From contig JAQFVV010012508.1 of NCBI GenBank assembly GCA_028023455.1, forward strand, positions 2,975,877 through 3,039,876: 64,000 nt of DNA, given 5' to 3'. A program made the position numbers and the translations under genes. Positions 34,491-46,640 of the stretch are shown piece by piece. How positions within the stretch are numbered: position 1 is the stretch's first letter; each line of letters opens with the position of its first letter. Below the pieces are notes generated by a model. It ran no database searches. It had not been told where the DNA came from and worked only from the letters and a program-made list of their open reading frames with translations. This stretch comes from Epiperipatus broadwayi (taxonomy: Eukaryota > Onychophora > Udeonychophora > Euonychophora > Peripatidae).

Positions 34491-35338
34491 ATTTTTGGTT
34501 TTTAATTAGTATAAACTATGTATTAACACATTTTTTAACAATTTGCTTAGCTAGCTATATCTACATAAACAATAAATTCTATAATGCCATATATATATAT
34601 ATATAGTAAATTTGAGTAATCGGCCATTACCAGAGGATTTTGCTTTTATCAATGACGACTTTGGGATTTAAACCTGACACCAGTGCAATTATGCATTTAG
34701 CAGGTATACTAATGAAATAAAAGTCTATAATTAAAAAACTCTAAACTTTTAAATACAAATTCATTTGTTTGTATAGTTATTATTTTCAATCTTATGATTG
34801 TTGGCAAAGTAAAGATTTATTCGTTTGGTTTATTAGTGCGCTTTCGGCCAGTTAAGCCAGATTCATAATAAGTGCACTTAGCCACAACAATAAACCAAAC
34901 CCAATAAACCTTTACTTCACCAACATTCATAACTTGAAAACTAATTACAATAAAATAAGTAAAGGAAAATAACCTAATATTGTATAGTTGTATAGATTTA
35001 ATTAACCTCAATTCTTTTAATAACTATAAGTATCCTTTTCTTTTTGGTACAAAATGTGATCACCATTATGATATCATTTAATTCCTTAGCAATTCTCTAT
35101 TGCAGAGTCATCTATAGTAAGTTTTATACTGTATTGTGTAAATTAAAAAATCAAGTGATATTGTATTTGTACATATTCCTCATCAGGACAAAAAATGTAC
35201 TTAGATTCTAAGAAAAAAACCTCACTAAAACACAGAAATTGATGTGGAATCAGATTAATCAACCTTGATTGATTTTAAAGTCTTAGGTGGTTTTAAATTT
35301 CAGGTTTGTAGTTTGATAGCCAGTATAAACACTTTTAG
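34491..35338. other. No gene seen; possible SINE remnant
   Basis: At 34610-34700 the minus strand has a B-box-like GGTTTAAATCCC and a mildly less AT-rich composition, perhaps an old SINE. Nothing else was recognised. Confidence 0.4.
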
Positions 35339-35339
35339 C

Positions 35340-35740
35340 TATTAATAGTAACACACAGATCAGCACATTAACAGAGGCAAAACTTTCCATACAGTAGCGC
35401 CACTCAGTGCAAGCCAGAGTAATCAATGGATGCAAGAAGGTTTGTGCATAAAATCATTTAGTGCTCTACTCATCCACTATGCCTGGACTAGTTTCTAGCT
35501 TGTCACTTTCATCAGTGAGAGCCTTTGAGCTGAGAGCACTGCACCTAGATTTTAGGATATCTGGAGATATTGGATGAGTAGGCATTAGATAGGGATTTTA
35601 TGCACAATCCTTCCAGCATCCAATTACTCTGGCTTGCACTGAGTGGTGCTATGGTATGGGGTGTTTTGCCTCTGTAAAAACAGCTTGTGCAACCATAAAC
35701 AATAGTGATCATTTGATGCTATTACATAAGGTTCAGATGT
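35340..35740. mobile_element. Family A copy A7 (both arms)
   Basis: The left arm has CTTTCCATACAGTAGCGCCA and GAAGGTTTGTGCATAAAATC. The right arm is its complement (35580-35672). The outer ends GAGGCAAAAC/GTTTTGCCTC also pair. It is the best two-armed copy with a full core. Confidence 0.75.
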
Positions 35741-35744
35741 TGTT

Positions 35745-36690
35745 GGTTTGATCAATGTCATTGATAGCTTTTAGATTTGTGAATAGTAAATTTAAGATCA
35801 ACTAGGATATTCTAAAAAAAAATAACATCAGTAAAAATTGCATATACTTATCTATGAGGGCTCAGGTGAATGAGTATTTTTTTAAAAACATTATCATGCT
35901 AGGATTACTATCTATTATCATGTGACCAGCTTCTTCACAGATTTTTATTTTATTTTTTTCTCTATGTCAAATATTATTTTTTACCAATTGAACATGCATT
36001 CATCCATGCATGCATGGTCTGTTACTTAAGGCAGACACATTTTTCTTCTATAATCATTACTTTGGACTGTTTCACCCACTTTAAATTGAGGTGTCTGGCT
36101 TCACTGATATATATTGTAGCATGCTAAGGCTTTGGAAAGCTATACTAATAATATAATGGTTGTAGATTTTTTAAACTTTGTTTGCTATACCTAGTATGTA
36201 CTGATGCACCACAGTATCTACAATTGCTTTTCTTTTAGTGTTTTTGTTGCCTATTTGAGGTTTCTTAACAATTGTTAATGGTCAATAATTCTTCATAAGA
36301 GTTTGTTCTAGGTAGCATGTTTTTTTCTCCCCAAGTCAATATTTCTGAATAAGCTTCCTTTACCCTGTTTCATCATGATAACATTATTTCACTTTTGTGG
36401 TTTATGACATGATAGTTCAAATTCATCCATGTATATATGCTAATTAGGAGTTAAAAAGTGGTGAATCCAAAGCCACTCTTTAATTAATTTTGTTGGAAAA
36501 ATTCTATATTAATTTAACAGTCCCACTATATTATCAACAGAAAGACTTGTTCTTATTTGTAAGCTATCATTCTCATTTCTCTTTTTCTAAATAAAATTTT
36601 CTACATCAAAGCTGACTGATATCCAGGTTTTTTTTCCATTTTCATGTTAATAATTAAACAAAATTCACATTTATTTTATCACAATAACAA
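35745..36690. other. No gene seen
   Basis: The composition is slightly more even than elsewhere, but no reading frame or repeat was recognised. Confidence 0.45.
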
Positions 36691-36694
36691 TGCT

Positions 36695-36790
36695 TGTTTT
36701 ATTTAACTTGATCAATCTAACAGTTTTGACTGACTAGCAGTCATCTTCAGAGATAACATTTATATAAATACATGATATCAGTTAAACAAT
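36695..36790 (-). repeat. PLE-type hammerhead-like repeat
   Basis: The minus strand reads ATCT, CTGAAGA, a stem GACTG/CAGTC with loop CTAGT, then AAAACTGTT and AGAT. Stem I (ATCT/AGAT) and stem II pair perfectly, and position 7 of the core may be any base. The first G of GAAA is A, so it is probably dead. The downstream TTGATCAAGTTAAATAAAAC is shared with 48885-48960. Confidence 0.5.
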
Positions 36791-36929
36791 ATAGCCAATC
36801 ATATTCCATTATAAATTTAATCCTTTTTATATCCTATTACACCCATGCATGTGCACATACATATATAACCATTAATCCTTTTTATATCCTAATACACCCA
36901 TGCATGTGCACACATATATAACCATCATT

Positions 36930-37190
36930 TTCAACCATTATTAATCCACTTCATCTTCTTCGATTTCTAACTTCTCTTCTCCACATCACTCCAGCACACT
37001 TTCTTATTTCATCAATCCATCTCACATGTGCTTAACATTTGACCCTTTTACAATCTCTTGGATCCAGTTTAAAGCTATCCATTTAATTTATCTCTTCTAA
37101 AAATATGTCCTACCCAACTCCACTTTTTTCAATGATATCAGTAACACCTGTTTGTTCTCTCACCCATGTATTTCATTTTTAATATGTATA
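36930..37190 (-). repeat. LINE family 2 3' fragment
   Basis: It carries antisense LINE-tail phrases ATCAATCCATCTCACATGTG and CAATCTCTTGGATCCAGTTT, and a GTAACACCTGTTTGTTCTCT end. It is decayed and truncated. Confidence 0.65.
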
Positions 37191-37194
37191 TTAA

Positions 37195-37980
37195 ACATTA
37201 AATCACTCTCCAAACACACACACACATATATATATATATCCTCAAAGTCTATATAACTTTCACATTACTATTTTATAAAATATTATGTCACCCAGTGCAT
37301 TCCCAGCTTGTGCATAGAGGAATGGCTTTCAGATGTGGAGGTTAGCTGCAAATATGCAAAGTACTATAAATAAGTAATCGCTGGAAATTGGGGACAATTC
37401 ATTCACTACTGGGAAGTAATGGAGGAGATAGTGATGTCTTCTAAAAAATGCCATAATTGTCATAATGGTGGATGTATAATGCAGAGTGTTGACTGCCCTT
37501 AAATAAGTCAACATCCTTCTGGGTGCTGGGTGAGCAACAGCATTCTTCCAAGTCAGCAGAAGATCACTATAGGTGACAATGGAGGAGAAAGTGGTACATG
37601 GATGTTCATTTTTTGAGATTCAGCTAGCACATTAAGCCTGTTATGGAGACTATTGCTAGTCAAAGAAGGAAATAGGAAAGCCCTTTGCTTTATAATTCCC
37701 TTGTTTTATTATGAGTAGTTCTACAGTAATCATTACATTTGGTGTTGAGACCTTAACTAAAAAGGGCTTTGTTGTCATGCCCAGTAGGAATAGACATGAT
37801 ACTACTCAGGTCATAAACCTACAAAATAATTGCACGATTGTTAAGCCTCTTGAGGTCAGAGGATTCACCTACCCGAACTCCAATTCACCTACATCACCTA
37901 AATTCGCAGGTTTAAATGTGTTTTTTATTTAGGAATCTAAATTTGTGTAAATTCGAGGCTGATAGGAAGACTAATATTGC
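37195..37980. other. No confident gene
   Basis: The composition is less AT-rich. A 73-codon plus-strand ORF at 37711-37932 has no recognised domain. Because it lies just upstream of the PLE fragment in the same orientation it may be decayed PLE sequence, but no RT motif could be read. Confidence 0.35.
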
Positions 37981-37984
37981 AGGC

Positions 37985-38575
37985 TATATAAAGGATTTAT
38001 TAAGCATTGGCTTCAGCTAGAGATTAATTACTAAAAAAATTAATCAATTTTATAAAAAATCAATATCTAACTACATAATCAAAGATAAACCTCAAATCAC
38101 CCTCCCTTACATCTTCAAAGTATCTCAACAGTTTATAAAGACTTTGGCTAATGAATTTAAAGTCGACTTCTGCACTCCCCCTAATACTAACAGACTTTAT
38201 TAATAATGTGAAGAACAGAATAGATCCATCTCAGGCACTCTAGGTCGTATACAGAATTTCATGCCTTCAGGCTGGATGCAGCACCACATACTACAGGGAA
38301 ACCAAGGCCACTGTCCATAATAAAGCTGCTCAGCACATGTATATGTACAGAAGAGCAAAATAGAATAATGATAACTTTTCAAAATTTTTCTAACATGAGA
38401 ATCAGGCCGGTCATGTGTTTGAACCCTGCAACTCCAAAATAGTGTGCTCTGAGGCCAACGATTGTAAGAGAAAGATCAAGGAGGCATATTTTACTTTCAA
38501 TGATAACATCGCTATCAATAGACATGACACGCGTTTTGTTATTTCAAGAAATTGGATAAATTAATTTACATACAT
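37985..38575 (+). pseudogene. Penelope-like element: RT end and GIY-YIG domain
   Basis: Frames give PQITLPYIFKVSQQFIKTLA, the end of the PLE reverse transcriptase. Next comes VVYRISCLQAGCSTTYYRET (38250-38310), the GIY-YIG nuclease start with its PLE-specific Cys pair. The tail is AGHVFEPCNSKIVCSEAND followed by CKRKIKEAYF (38405-38500). In PLEs the nuclease nicks the target for reverse transcription. At least two frameshifts or stops and a missing RT core mean it is inactive. A sister tail is at 63.45 kb. Confidence 0.75.
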
Positions 38576-38864
38576 ATTTGCATATATTATTATTTAGTAA
38601 TATTACAGCAATGGTTTATAATCTATTTTGGCCATGAATATGAGGGAAAACCTTTGAAAGTAGTAGACCTAAATTAATTTAATTGTTTTTGTTACTATTG
38701 ACAGCTTCTTCTTCAGCGTGGTAAAGCGCTTATATATACTATAAAATAAATCCTCATAAACTTTATTCATTGAGAGAAGACACATTGTGAATTGGTATGT
38801 GGAATAATAGATCTTTGAAAAGAGCTGGAAAATTAAAAAAAATGAAAAGAGAGTTGTGAATAAT

Positions 38865-39430
38865 TAATATTGATGTTATAGGATTAAGAAAAGTGAGGTG
38901 GGAGGGATATGTAGTGATATTAAGTTATTTTATTCAGGTGGTGACAGATCAATTAATGGAGTTGGCATTGCTGTTGGGAAGAGAATTTGGAATAGTGTGG
39001 CAAGGTTGATTATATTGATGATAGGGCAAGTTCTAGGGATTTAGTAATCATACAAGTTAATATACTGACTACTATAATGATGGCACTGAAATTGATGAAA
39101 TCTTATATTAAGAAGATAGAAGAAATTACCCAAACATGAATGAAAATAATATATACATTGCTATTGAGTGATTTGAATGCTGTTGTGGGGAAAGGTAAGA
39201 TAGGGAAAATTGTTGAAAATTATGGTATTAAAAGAGGAATAACAGAGGTAGCCTGGCTTTTACAATTTTGTAACATGGAAAGCTCCAGGTGATAGAGAAT
39301 GTTATCAAATTGATTATATACTGATTCAAAATAGATACAAGAATACTATTAAGGGTTTGCATGTTTTGCCTGGTGCTGATATAAACTCAGATCATAATTT
39401 GGTTATGGCTAAGTTAAAATTGAGTTAAAA
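38865..39430 (+). pseudogene. LINE endonuclease domain (APE-like), broken
   Basis: Frames read VIGLRKVRWEGYVVI, then GDRSINGVGIAVGKRIWN. Further on are LLLSDLNAVVGKGKIGKIVE (the D-x-N catalytic motif), QIDYILIQNRYKNT and INSDHNLVMAKLK (the SDH catalytic motif). These are all hallmarks of the endonuclease that nicks target DNA for target-primed reverse transcription. Several frameshifts separate the pieces. Confidence 0.75.
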
Positions 39431-39999
39431 AGAATTAAAAGAGGGAAAAGAAAAGTAAGAAGGGACTTTAATACAATTGAAAGAAATGAAAAAAAAAAAC
39501 AAAATTTGGTTTAATATGTGAAAATGAAATAAAAGGATTGTTCAAGACGACTATATTAATAGTCCTGACAAGTATTGAGGTAGAATTAAAAAAGAATTTT
39601 TAAAAACAATAAAAAATGAAATAGGTATTATTCAGGTAAGAAAATCTAAATGACCTTGAATAACTGAAGATATGATGGAAAAGGTGGAAGTATGGAGGAA
39701 ATGGAAGAATGTAGACACTGAGGAAGAGCAAAGTGCATATAGAAAGATTAATAATGAGCTAAGAAAAAAAAACATATTTAGAAAAAGAGAAATAGATAGA
39801 AATGCTTCAGCAGGTGAAAAGATATAATCCGATATTTAATAGAATAAGCACCTGGAAGAAAAAAAACACAGGTAGGAAGTGATATTGCAGAGAAGGTTGG
39901 AAAGAGATTAACTGATAGCAATGATATATTAAAAAGATGGATAGAATATTTTGTGTCTTTTCAGAAGATAATTTAATTAATTATGAACTTTGAAATAGA

Positions 40000-41100
40000 T
40001 GATAAAGGTATGGACATATTGCCAGATGAAGTAAGAAAGCCAATTGCACAAATAAAAAATGGTAAGCATGTTGGATTTGATGCAAAACCTATAGAATTTT
40101 TGAGAGAAATGGGAGAATTTACTATGAAGGAAATAATTGGACTTTAAAATTTGATATATAACTGAAGTTTGACAAAGATTCTTTAAGAACTCTAATGATT
40201 CCAATTGCTAAAAAGAAGAAAGCTGTTAAATGAGAAGAATACAGAACAATGATTTTGTTATTTCATACTTCTAAAGTTTTATTGAAGATTTTAATTCAAA
40301 GAATTTATGGAAAAGCAGAGTATTATACTGGAGAATAATAATTTGGTTTTCAGAGAGGGAAAAATACAAGAGATGTTATTGGTATTGTTAAAACAATTGC
40401 AGAGAAATATATTGAGAAAGATAAAGGAATTGATATATATTTTCTGGGTTTGGAAAAAAGCATTTGGTAGAGTAGTCTAGAATAAACTGGCTATCTTAAA
40501 AAATAAAGAAGTATTTTGGAAAAAGAAAAAATTAATTTGGAATTTGTATCCTGGACAAAGGATAAGAATTAAATTGGGGAATAAACAGACGGATGATGTG
40601 AGTATAGAAAGAAGAGTTAGGCAAGAATGCATTATGTCATTTGTTTTATTTAATATTTATTTAGAAGATATGCTAAACAAATATTTAGATGGTGGGGGAG
40701 CAAATGTTGGAGGTAGAATAATAAATTGTATAAGATTTGTAGATGATATTACTCTTATAGCTGAGGATGAAAAGTGTCTTCAGAATATGTTAAATAAATT
40801 GGAAGAAGGATGCATAGAATATTGAATGAAATTAATATTGAGAATTGATTTGGAGAAATACAAAAAGGCTGCAAATTGAAATCCATGAAAACATAGTTCA
40901 ACAGGTAAAGGGATTTGGATATTCAGGTAGTTTGTTAAATGAGGATGGAAGAAGTGAAGATAAAATTAAAAAAAAAATATCATTGGCAAAGGGGCATCTA
41001 TTAAAAGAAATAAAATATTCTGTGGACCTTTGAAGAGAGAAGTGTACTAATGTATGGTTGTGAAATGTAGACAATGAATAATAAAATGAGGAACAGATTG
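40000..41100 (+). pseudogene. LINE reverse transcriptase domain, broken
   Basis: The longest open piece (40544-40825) has IRIKLGNKQTDDVSIERRVR, then QECIMSFVLFNIYLEDMLNK (the GVRQGCxxSPxLFNIY motif with two substitutions). It also has IRFVDDITLIAEDEKCLQNM, the catalytic F/YADD loop, here FVDD. The Ala-to-Val change and the Gly-to-Glu change in QGC argue for decay. The next piece (40845-41033) gives GFGYSGSLLNEDGRSEDKIK, normally GFxYLGSxxNEDG. Upstream, NGKHVGFDAKPIEFLREMG (40060-40110) is the RT entry motif. Confidence 0.8.
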
Positions 41101-42849
41101 CAAGCCTTTGAGATGTAGGCATAAAGCTGAATGGAAAAGTTGGTTGGATGAATAAGATAACAAATGAAAATGTTATGAAAAGAGTAAATAAGAAAAGATT
41201 GATTGAGGAAATCAGTGAGAAAGGAAAAATTGGATTGGACATATATTAAGTGGAAATAAGATGGAAGATATTGGCATTGTTGGATGATGTAAAAGGAGAG
41301 CAGAACTACATGGAATTGAAAAACTAGGCAATGAAGAGAATGGAAAGGAAAAATGGATGATTTGATGGTGTGAGTACTTTATGGACCTGTCCATTTGACA
41401 GAATACTGTTGATGGTATAATTAATATTATCGAAATTATGAAAATTAGAAAAAATATAGCTAACTTAAAAACTTACAATATTTTATTATTTATTTATTAA
41501 TTTTCTATTATTGATCTAAATGTAATGGATAAAATTTAAGTTTAATATTTCTTATTGAATCTATTATTAATTATTCTTATAAATTATTTTTATTATAAAA
41601 TGTTTTTACAAATATTTTTTGAATTCTTGTATAACTAATATTAGCACCAACATTCTTCTTCTTATCGAGTTTTTTAACTGGCACAAATTTGAATTTTAAA
41701 TTGCTGTGATATGATGTGATGCACTGTGACTTCTCCTTATACAGAGTCAGGAATGTCTCAGTAACTATGCCCAGAGAAACCCGTTAGCTGTGTTACCTTC
41801 TGTTTTCATTTCGCACCCTAAGTTTTCACATATCCTGTTCAATCCCGTTTCCACAGCATAATCTTTGTCAACTTCATGGCCTTTATATCTAAATCTCCGT
41901 TGTCTTTTTCCAAATCCAGCATAAAAACCAATAACCCACTTTCTGTATAATCACTTTGTTTATATTTATTCTTCCAAAACTTCATTATTTATACCCTTTC
42001 TGCTTTCATATATTTACATTCAATTAACAGATGCCTAATATATTCTATGCCTGGCTTACACAGCTTGCGTACTAAATCAACCACATTTTTCGATTTATGT
42101 ATATATTCCCTTGTTGCTAAAGATCCTGTTCAAGACTTAAATAATAAACTATTTTCCTGGCTATTATCATAAATTAACTTGCACCTAATATTAAATTTAC
42201 TTCTATATATATTTAAACACTTTTTACTCTCCATACTAGTTCTACATCTCTCCAACTTCCTATTCCTTATTAATGCATATATTCTTCTATCCTATTCCCT
42301 ACTACTATAACACTTGCCAATTCTCCTAGCACAATTACCCATCTTTTGTATCAGTATACCAGCATAAATTATTTATCCAAATCTTCAGCATATCATATCA
42401 CCTTTCTCCCCCATCTTGTTGCCTGCCCTTTACTTGTAACCCAATTAAATACTATTTTGGCTATTCTTTTATTATCCATAAACTGCAATCTTCTGAACAT
42501 TTTCATTTTGCTTTTTGCATCTCTCATCCCATTTCACTTTGAATTGCCTCCTTTGCTATCTACACATCTGCATCTAATGCATGTCTTCCTACTTAACTTT
42601 GTACTTTTCTCAGTAATCTAATACTCCTTTACTTACACATAGCACATTGTTATCATATGTTAACCCTGCTACTGTTACTCTCTTCCATACAATTCTTGCT
42701 ACATCATATTTATTATATGAAAACACTGTTAAATTTGTTATCAATCCCTTTCTTTTCTTTGTTTCATTTATCAATTTTTTCTCCCATTCATCCAAGAAAT
42801 TTCTCTGATTACTTACGACATTTCCAAATAGTTATACCGATTCACAACA

Positions 42850-44290
42850 CTTAACTTTATATCTCTCTCAATAAAAATTCATTGTCTTCTCTTTTCCCAG
42901 TATTAATCATCATTAATTTTGATTTTTCTTTACTAAATTTAATTCCCATCTTTTTACCCACCCTTGAAAATGTCCTCAGCATAACTCCCATACCTTCCCT
43001 TCTTTTTGTGTACAAGAATACATCATCTGTAAATAAAAGACTGAATAATGTATATATACTCTTGCAACCTATTACTGGTATCTCTACTTCTCTTCTTAGT
43101 CTTTCTATTGTTCTCTCCATTTCTCTCAAATACAATAAAAACAAAATTGGTGACAAAGGGCATCATCACCTTAGTCCACACCATTTTTAATTTTAACTTA
43201 TTCTATACTTTCTAATTGATATGTATAATAATTATTTTCATACAATCCCTTAATAAAATCCACTTAAGTTCCACCCATTCCCAAATTTATTAAACATATT
43301 GATAATCTATTTCTACTTAATCTATCATATGTCTTCTCTGTATATATAAAAACCATATATAACTGTCTACCTGTTGTGTAATTACAAATGAACTATCTCC
43401 TATATACCTATCTGATCTAAACCTCCTTGCATTTCTCCCACTATATTATTTTCTTCTATCCATTTTGCAACCCTTCCAGCCACCATATATATGAAAACTT
43501 TATATAATCCTGACATTACTCTTCCTTTAAATAGTAGCCTTACTCTTGTATTCCTCCAATTATCTGGAAGATCTCTCTTCCATGTCAACTTAAACATGAT
43601 AATAGTTTTAATTTTTCCCTATACCCTAAACTCATTACCATCTCTGCTGCCCATCCATCTAAATCTCTTGCCTTTCCACTTATTCAATTTCTTCACTGCC
43701 TCATTCAGTTCATTTTCTGTAAACCTAATATTTCCATTACTATATGCTTTTATATTTGTTATCATTCTATCTTTCACATCTAGCATCTTTTCTCTATCTA
43801 TTACATACTTATTTAAGATTGCCTTTAATTTTTCTCTAGAACTACTCTCTATTTTCTCATCATCTAATAATACTATTTCTCTCTCCCCTACATTCCTTCT
43901 TTTAATCTATTTTAAATTTTTTTACTCCCATCTCTTCCACTTTTATTTATATCCTCCAAAAATTTACTATTTAATTTTATTTTCTTTATAATTATCTATT
44001 TTATCCAACTTCTTTTTTTCTAAATACTTTTCCCATTTAGCATTAACATCTTTCCCCCTTTTTTTTGTTTTTTAATAGCACACTTATATTCACTGCATGC
44101 TTTTCCCCTCTCTTTTACACTTTTACTAACTCTCACTTTTCTATTACTTTTATTCTTCTAAATATTCTTACCTAAAACCCTATTTGTCACTTTTTCTACT
44201 TCACCACACCAGTCCTTATATTTATCCCTAACCAACTCTTCCATGGTTTTTTCAACTTTTATTTTATATTTTTCTAACTTATTCTTATCA
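42850..44290 (-). pseudogene. LINE reverse transcriptase, broken
   Basis: Minus-strand frames give SRKDLPDNWRNTRVRLLFKG-type text near 43.55 kb (seen as RDLPDNWRNTRVRLLFKG). Further on is MSPILFLLYLREMERTIERL (43.15 kb, the LSPxLF motif). The catalytic loop is FTDDVFLYTKRREGMGVML, normally FADD, here with Ala to Thr. It is followed by GIKFSKEKSKLMMINTGKRE. The order and spacing are those of non-LTR RTs. Several breaks are present. Confidence 0.8.
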
Positions 44291-44369
44291 TTCATTCTCC
44301 ATTTACATATTTCACTATCCTTCTACTTTTATTACTATTTTCTATCACATTATTAACCATTTGTATTAT

Positions 44370-45080
44370 AAAGAAATTATGATCACTATTACATACTCTC
44401 ACTTCATTATCAAACACTTTAATTTTTCATACTTCATTCCCTTTTTCTCTACTAATACATAATATTTTGTGTAAAATATATTATTTCAATTCCATGTGTA
44501 TTGTCCCTCATAAATATTTGACAAATTTCTAATGCTCAAATTCATTCTCTGACAAAAATTATTCAAAAGCTGTCCATTTTTATTATTTACATCATCAATT
44601 TCTTCAATATGCCCATTTGTATCCCCTATAACCATTATTCTCTTTCCCTTTTTTTGAAACTCTGTATATCCTTAACTAAACATTCATACATGCTACTGTT
44701 CCATTCCATTGTAGTTTGATTATCTTCAGTGGTTATATACACTACAACCACCATCCATTCTTGTCTTCATAATCTTATCCCAAACCACAAATGTTCTTGA
44801 CATTTAATAGTATTTAGATATTTTTTTAACCTAACTCCTATACCCCCTTTTTTTATATGTCAAATGCGTTGACCAGGAAGTGAACCCAGGCCAGCTGCTT
44901 GGAAGGCAGCTATGCTAACCGCTAAGCCACCAATGCTTGACACTCTTTTTTCTTTCTCTTTTCTATTTATATCCTGCCATACCAAGTCTTCCAGTATAGG
45001 TTCTTCTCTTAAATATGTTTCCACCACTGCTAATACGCAAGCTCTTTATGTTTAGCTGCTTTATTTGATGCCATTTTTCT
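44370..45080 (-). pseudogene. LINE APE endonuclease, interrupted by SINEs
   Basis: Minus-strand frames show EEPILEDLVWQDINRK (about 45020-44965), then CLVKDIQSFKKRERIMVIGD followed by TNGHIEEID (44.65 kb, the D-x-N motif). Next are EGQYTW, DYVLVEKKGNE with the first D changed, and EVRVCNSDHNFFIIQM (the SDH motif). Two SINEs lie in its N-terminal part. Confidence 0.7.
44865..44936 (-). repeat. tRNA-Gly(UCC)-like SINE head
   Basis: This 72-nt minus-strand segment keeps a tRNA shape: GCATTGGTGG acceptor/D entry, TTAGCGGTTAGCATAGCTG, an anticodon stem-loop CTGCCTTCCAAGCAG (anticodon UCC, glycine) and GGGTTCACTTCCTGG as the T arm. The acceptor stem has one mismatch and wobble pairs. A GTGTCAA leader and an A-rich 3' tail (plus-strand T run at 44848-44854) match the other SINEs, so a SINE is more likely than a working tRNA gene. 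Confidence 0.65.
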
Positions 45081-45096
45081 GATCTCATACCACCTT

Positions 45097-45200
45097 TTTT
45101 TTGCATTTTCTCATATCCATAGCATCTGCCGGGATGCGAACCCACAACCGTCTGCAACAATACGGCGGCTACGATGACCTCTCGGCTAACAACGCTTGAC
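45097..45200 (-). repeat. tRNA-derived SINE with perfect 15-bp TSD
   Basis: The minus strand begins GTCAAGCGTTGTTAGCCGAG (A box) and has GGTTGTGGGTTCGCATCCCG (B box). It ends in an A run (plus T run at 45097). The 15-bp ATCTCATACCACCTT flanks it at 45082-45096 and 45201-45215. It inserted in the endonuclease part of the LINE, so it is younger than that LINE. A minus-strand ORF that crosses it is spurious. Confidence 0.88.
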
Positions 45201-45479
45201 ATCTCATACCACCTTGCATATTCAAATATCTAATTTTTAACAATTTCTTCTTTGCTAACTACTCTTTTAAGAATTCTTTCGATTCTTTCTTTTCCATTTT
45301 ACATCTATAAATAACTTGCTTACCATTAATTTTACAGACCAATTTCCTCTCCACATCTACATTTATATCCAAATCAGCTACCTTTTGTTTATTTCTTATA
45401 CCCCGTCCATTCTTCTTTTTAATAACACTGCAACTTATAACCCCACCCCCCTTTATAAGTTTCCCGAACTATATTCTTT

Positions 45480-46020
45480 ATGAATCAAACTCCCTAAAGC
45501 TTCATTTTCATGTTTTGTTAAGTGCAATCCATCTTTATTATATAAGTGCCTCTTACTAATAAAAGAATCCCACACATCCACCAACATAACATCATTTCTC
45601 TCACACAATTTTTTCAATCTCTCTTGTGCTATCTATCATATATCTATTATCAAATCGTGGTAATAATCCAACTATTCCTATTCTTCCTTTAATCTTATTC
45701 AGAGTACTAATCAATTCTATGTACTCATCCATTACTCTCTCTGAAGGCTCTGACAAATTATTTGCCCCTTCCATAACATACACACCACTATTCCCTTGTT
45801 TCTTTACCTTATCTGTAACATCCCTAATTCTAACTCCAGGCAGACATATTTTTACATACCTGTTTTTATTTTCCCTTGAAATTATATCCCTACATTCTCT
45901 AATTAGGGAATCTTTTATCAATACTGGCTCATGGTGTATTTTCCTTACTTCATCTGTAACATTCTCTTCCACCTTCTGAACTTCCGTATCTACTTTTTCC
46001 TTATCATTTCTATTCAATAA
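45480..46020 (-). pseudogene. LINE ORF1 esterase (SGNH/GDSL-type) domain
   Basis: The open frame at 46017-45601 reads PVLIKDSLIRECRDIISREN (block I; the family has GDS, here KDS). It continues with CLPGVRIRDVTDKVKKQG and VYVMEGANNLSEPSERVMDE (block III GANN, with one insertion). Beyond a frameshift come DSFISKRHLYNKDGLHLTKH (45.57-45.51 kb), the D-G-L-H block carrying the catalytic Asp/His. The catalytic Ser is present. Loss of the Gly and the frameshift suggest inactivity. A coiled-coil-like stretch (IRQRISKIEEEVKDAEAKLK) lies upstream at 46.15-46.08 kb. Confidence 0.75.
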
Positions 46021-46074
46021 TTCCTTTAAAAGCTAACACTTAAAAAAAAAAAGATAAAAGCTAACACTTTACCT

Positions 46075-46640
46075 CTAATGGTTTTAATTTTGCTTCTGCA
46101 TCTTTTACCTCTTCCTCTATCTTACTTATTCTTTGGCGAATTATCTCCACTGCACTACTTATTTTCCCAGCCACATCTCTTGTCACTCCACTAAAAACAT
46201 ACTCTATCCTATCTTCCTCAACTCCATTTCTCCTGACTTTCTCTTTAAACTATGTACACTTAGAAATCTCATTTTCACCTCTTTTATCAAATTTACATAC
46301 TACCTACATAGCTATAAACCTGTTACATCCTTTCTTATTTTATTTAAACATTTCAAATGATAAACATTGTCACCTATGGTACACTCTATCACAGCATGCC
46401 TAATTTCTTTCTGATCATTATATATGCATTGTGCAATACAATACAATCCATATTCCTTATTTTTCAAGTTCCTTATTCTATATTTAACTTTATGCTTTCT
46501 CTCCTACTCTTAAACATTTTTTACAAAGGAAAAACACTTTACTTTCTTTTAATGGTGATTGATAAACATTCTCCAATCTAAGGCTTCAAAACATTATCTT
46601 CTTTCTCAAGTAAATCACTTTCTTCCTTAAATTAAAAAAA
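46075..46640 (-). pseudogene. LINE ORF1 N-terminal part: Cys/His PHD-like and coiled coil
   Basis: Minus-strand pieces give FFLCKKCLRVGE (46.52 kb), AVIECTIGDNVYHLKCLNKI (46.40-46.35 kb) and the IRQRISKIEEE coil. A CxxC pair followed by a C...HxxC segment is what remains of a PHD-type zinc finger. The frame is broken and the zinc-ligand count is incomplete, so this is tentative. Confidence 0.5.

Larger units (their letters stand above)
38795..41400 (+). mobile_element. Near full-length non-LTR retrotransposon (RTE-like), decayed
   Basis: A plus-strand element has an APE-type endonuclease (about 38865-39430) followed by a reverse transcriptase (about 40000-41100) and a C-terminal tail to ~41390. 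The single-ORF layout and motif style resemble RTE-like LINEs, though the clade is inferred. Stops and frameshifts are frequent throughout. No target duplication was identified. Confidence 0.75.

Noticed and set aside
38690-38740. Minus-strand CTGAAGAAGAAGCTG as a PLE hammerhead
   Set aside because: The hairpin is not supported and GAAA is absent, although the position after a PLE end is suggestive.
43491-43991. 166-codon plus-strand ORF, the longest in the window
   Set aside because: Antisense to the LINE reverse transcriptase; Leu/Phe/Ser-rich as expected for the opposite strand.
44865-44936. Functional tRNA-Gly gene
   Set aside because: Acceptor-stem mismatch, a degenerate T arm, and the SINE-type leader and A-rich tail favour a SINE.
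45626-45979. 117-codon plus-strand ORF
   Set aside because: Antisense to the LINE esterase frame, which shows recognisable motifs on the minus strand.
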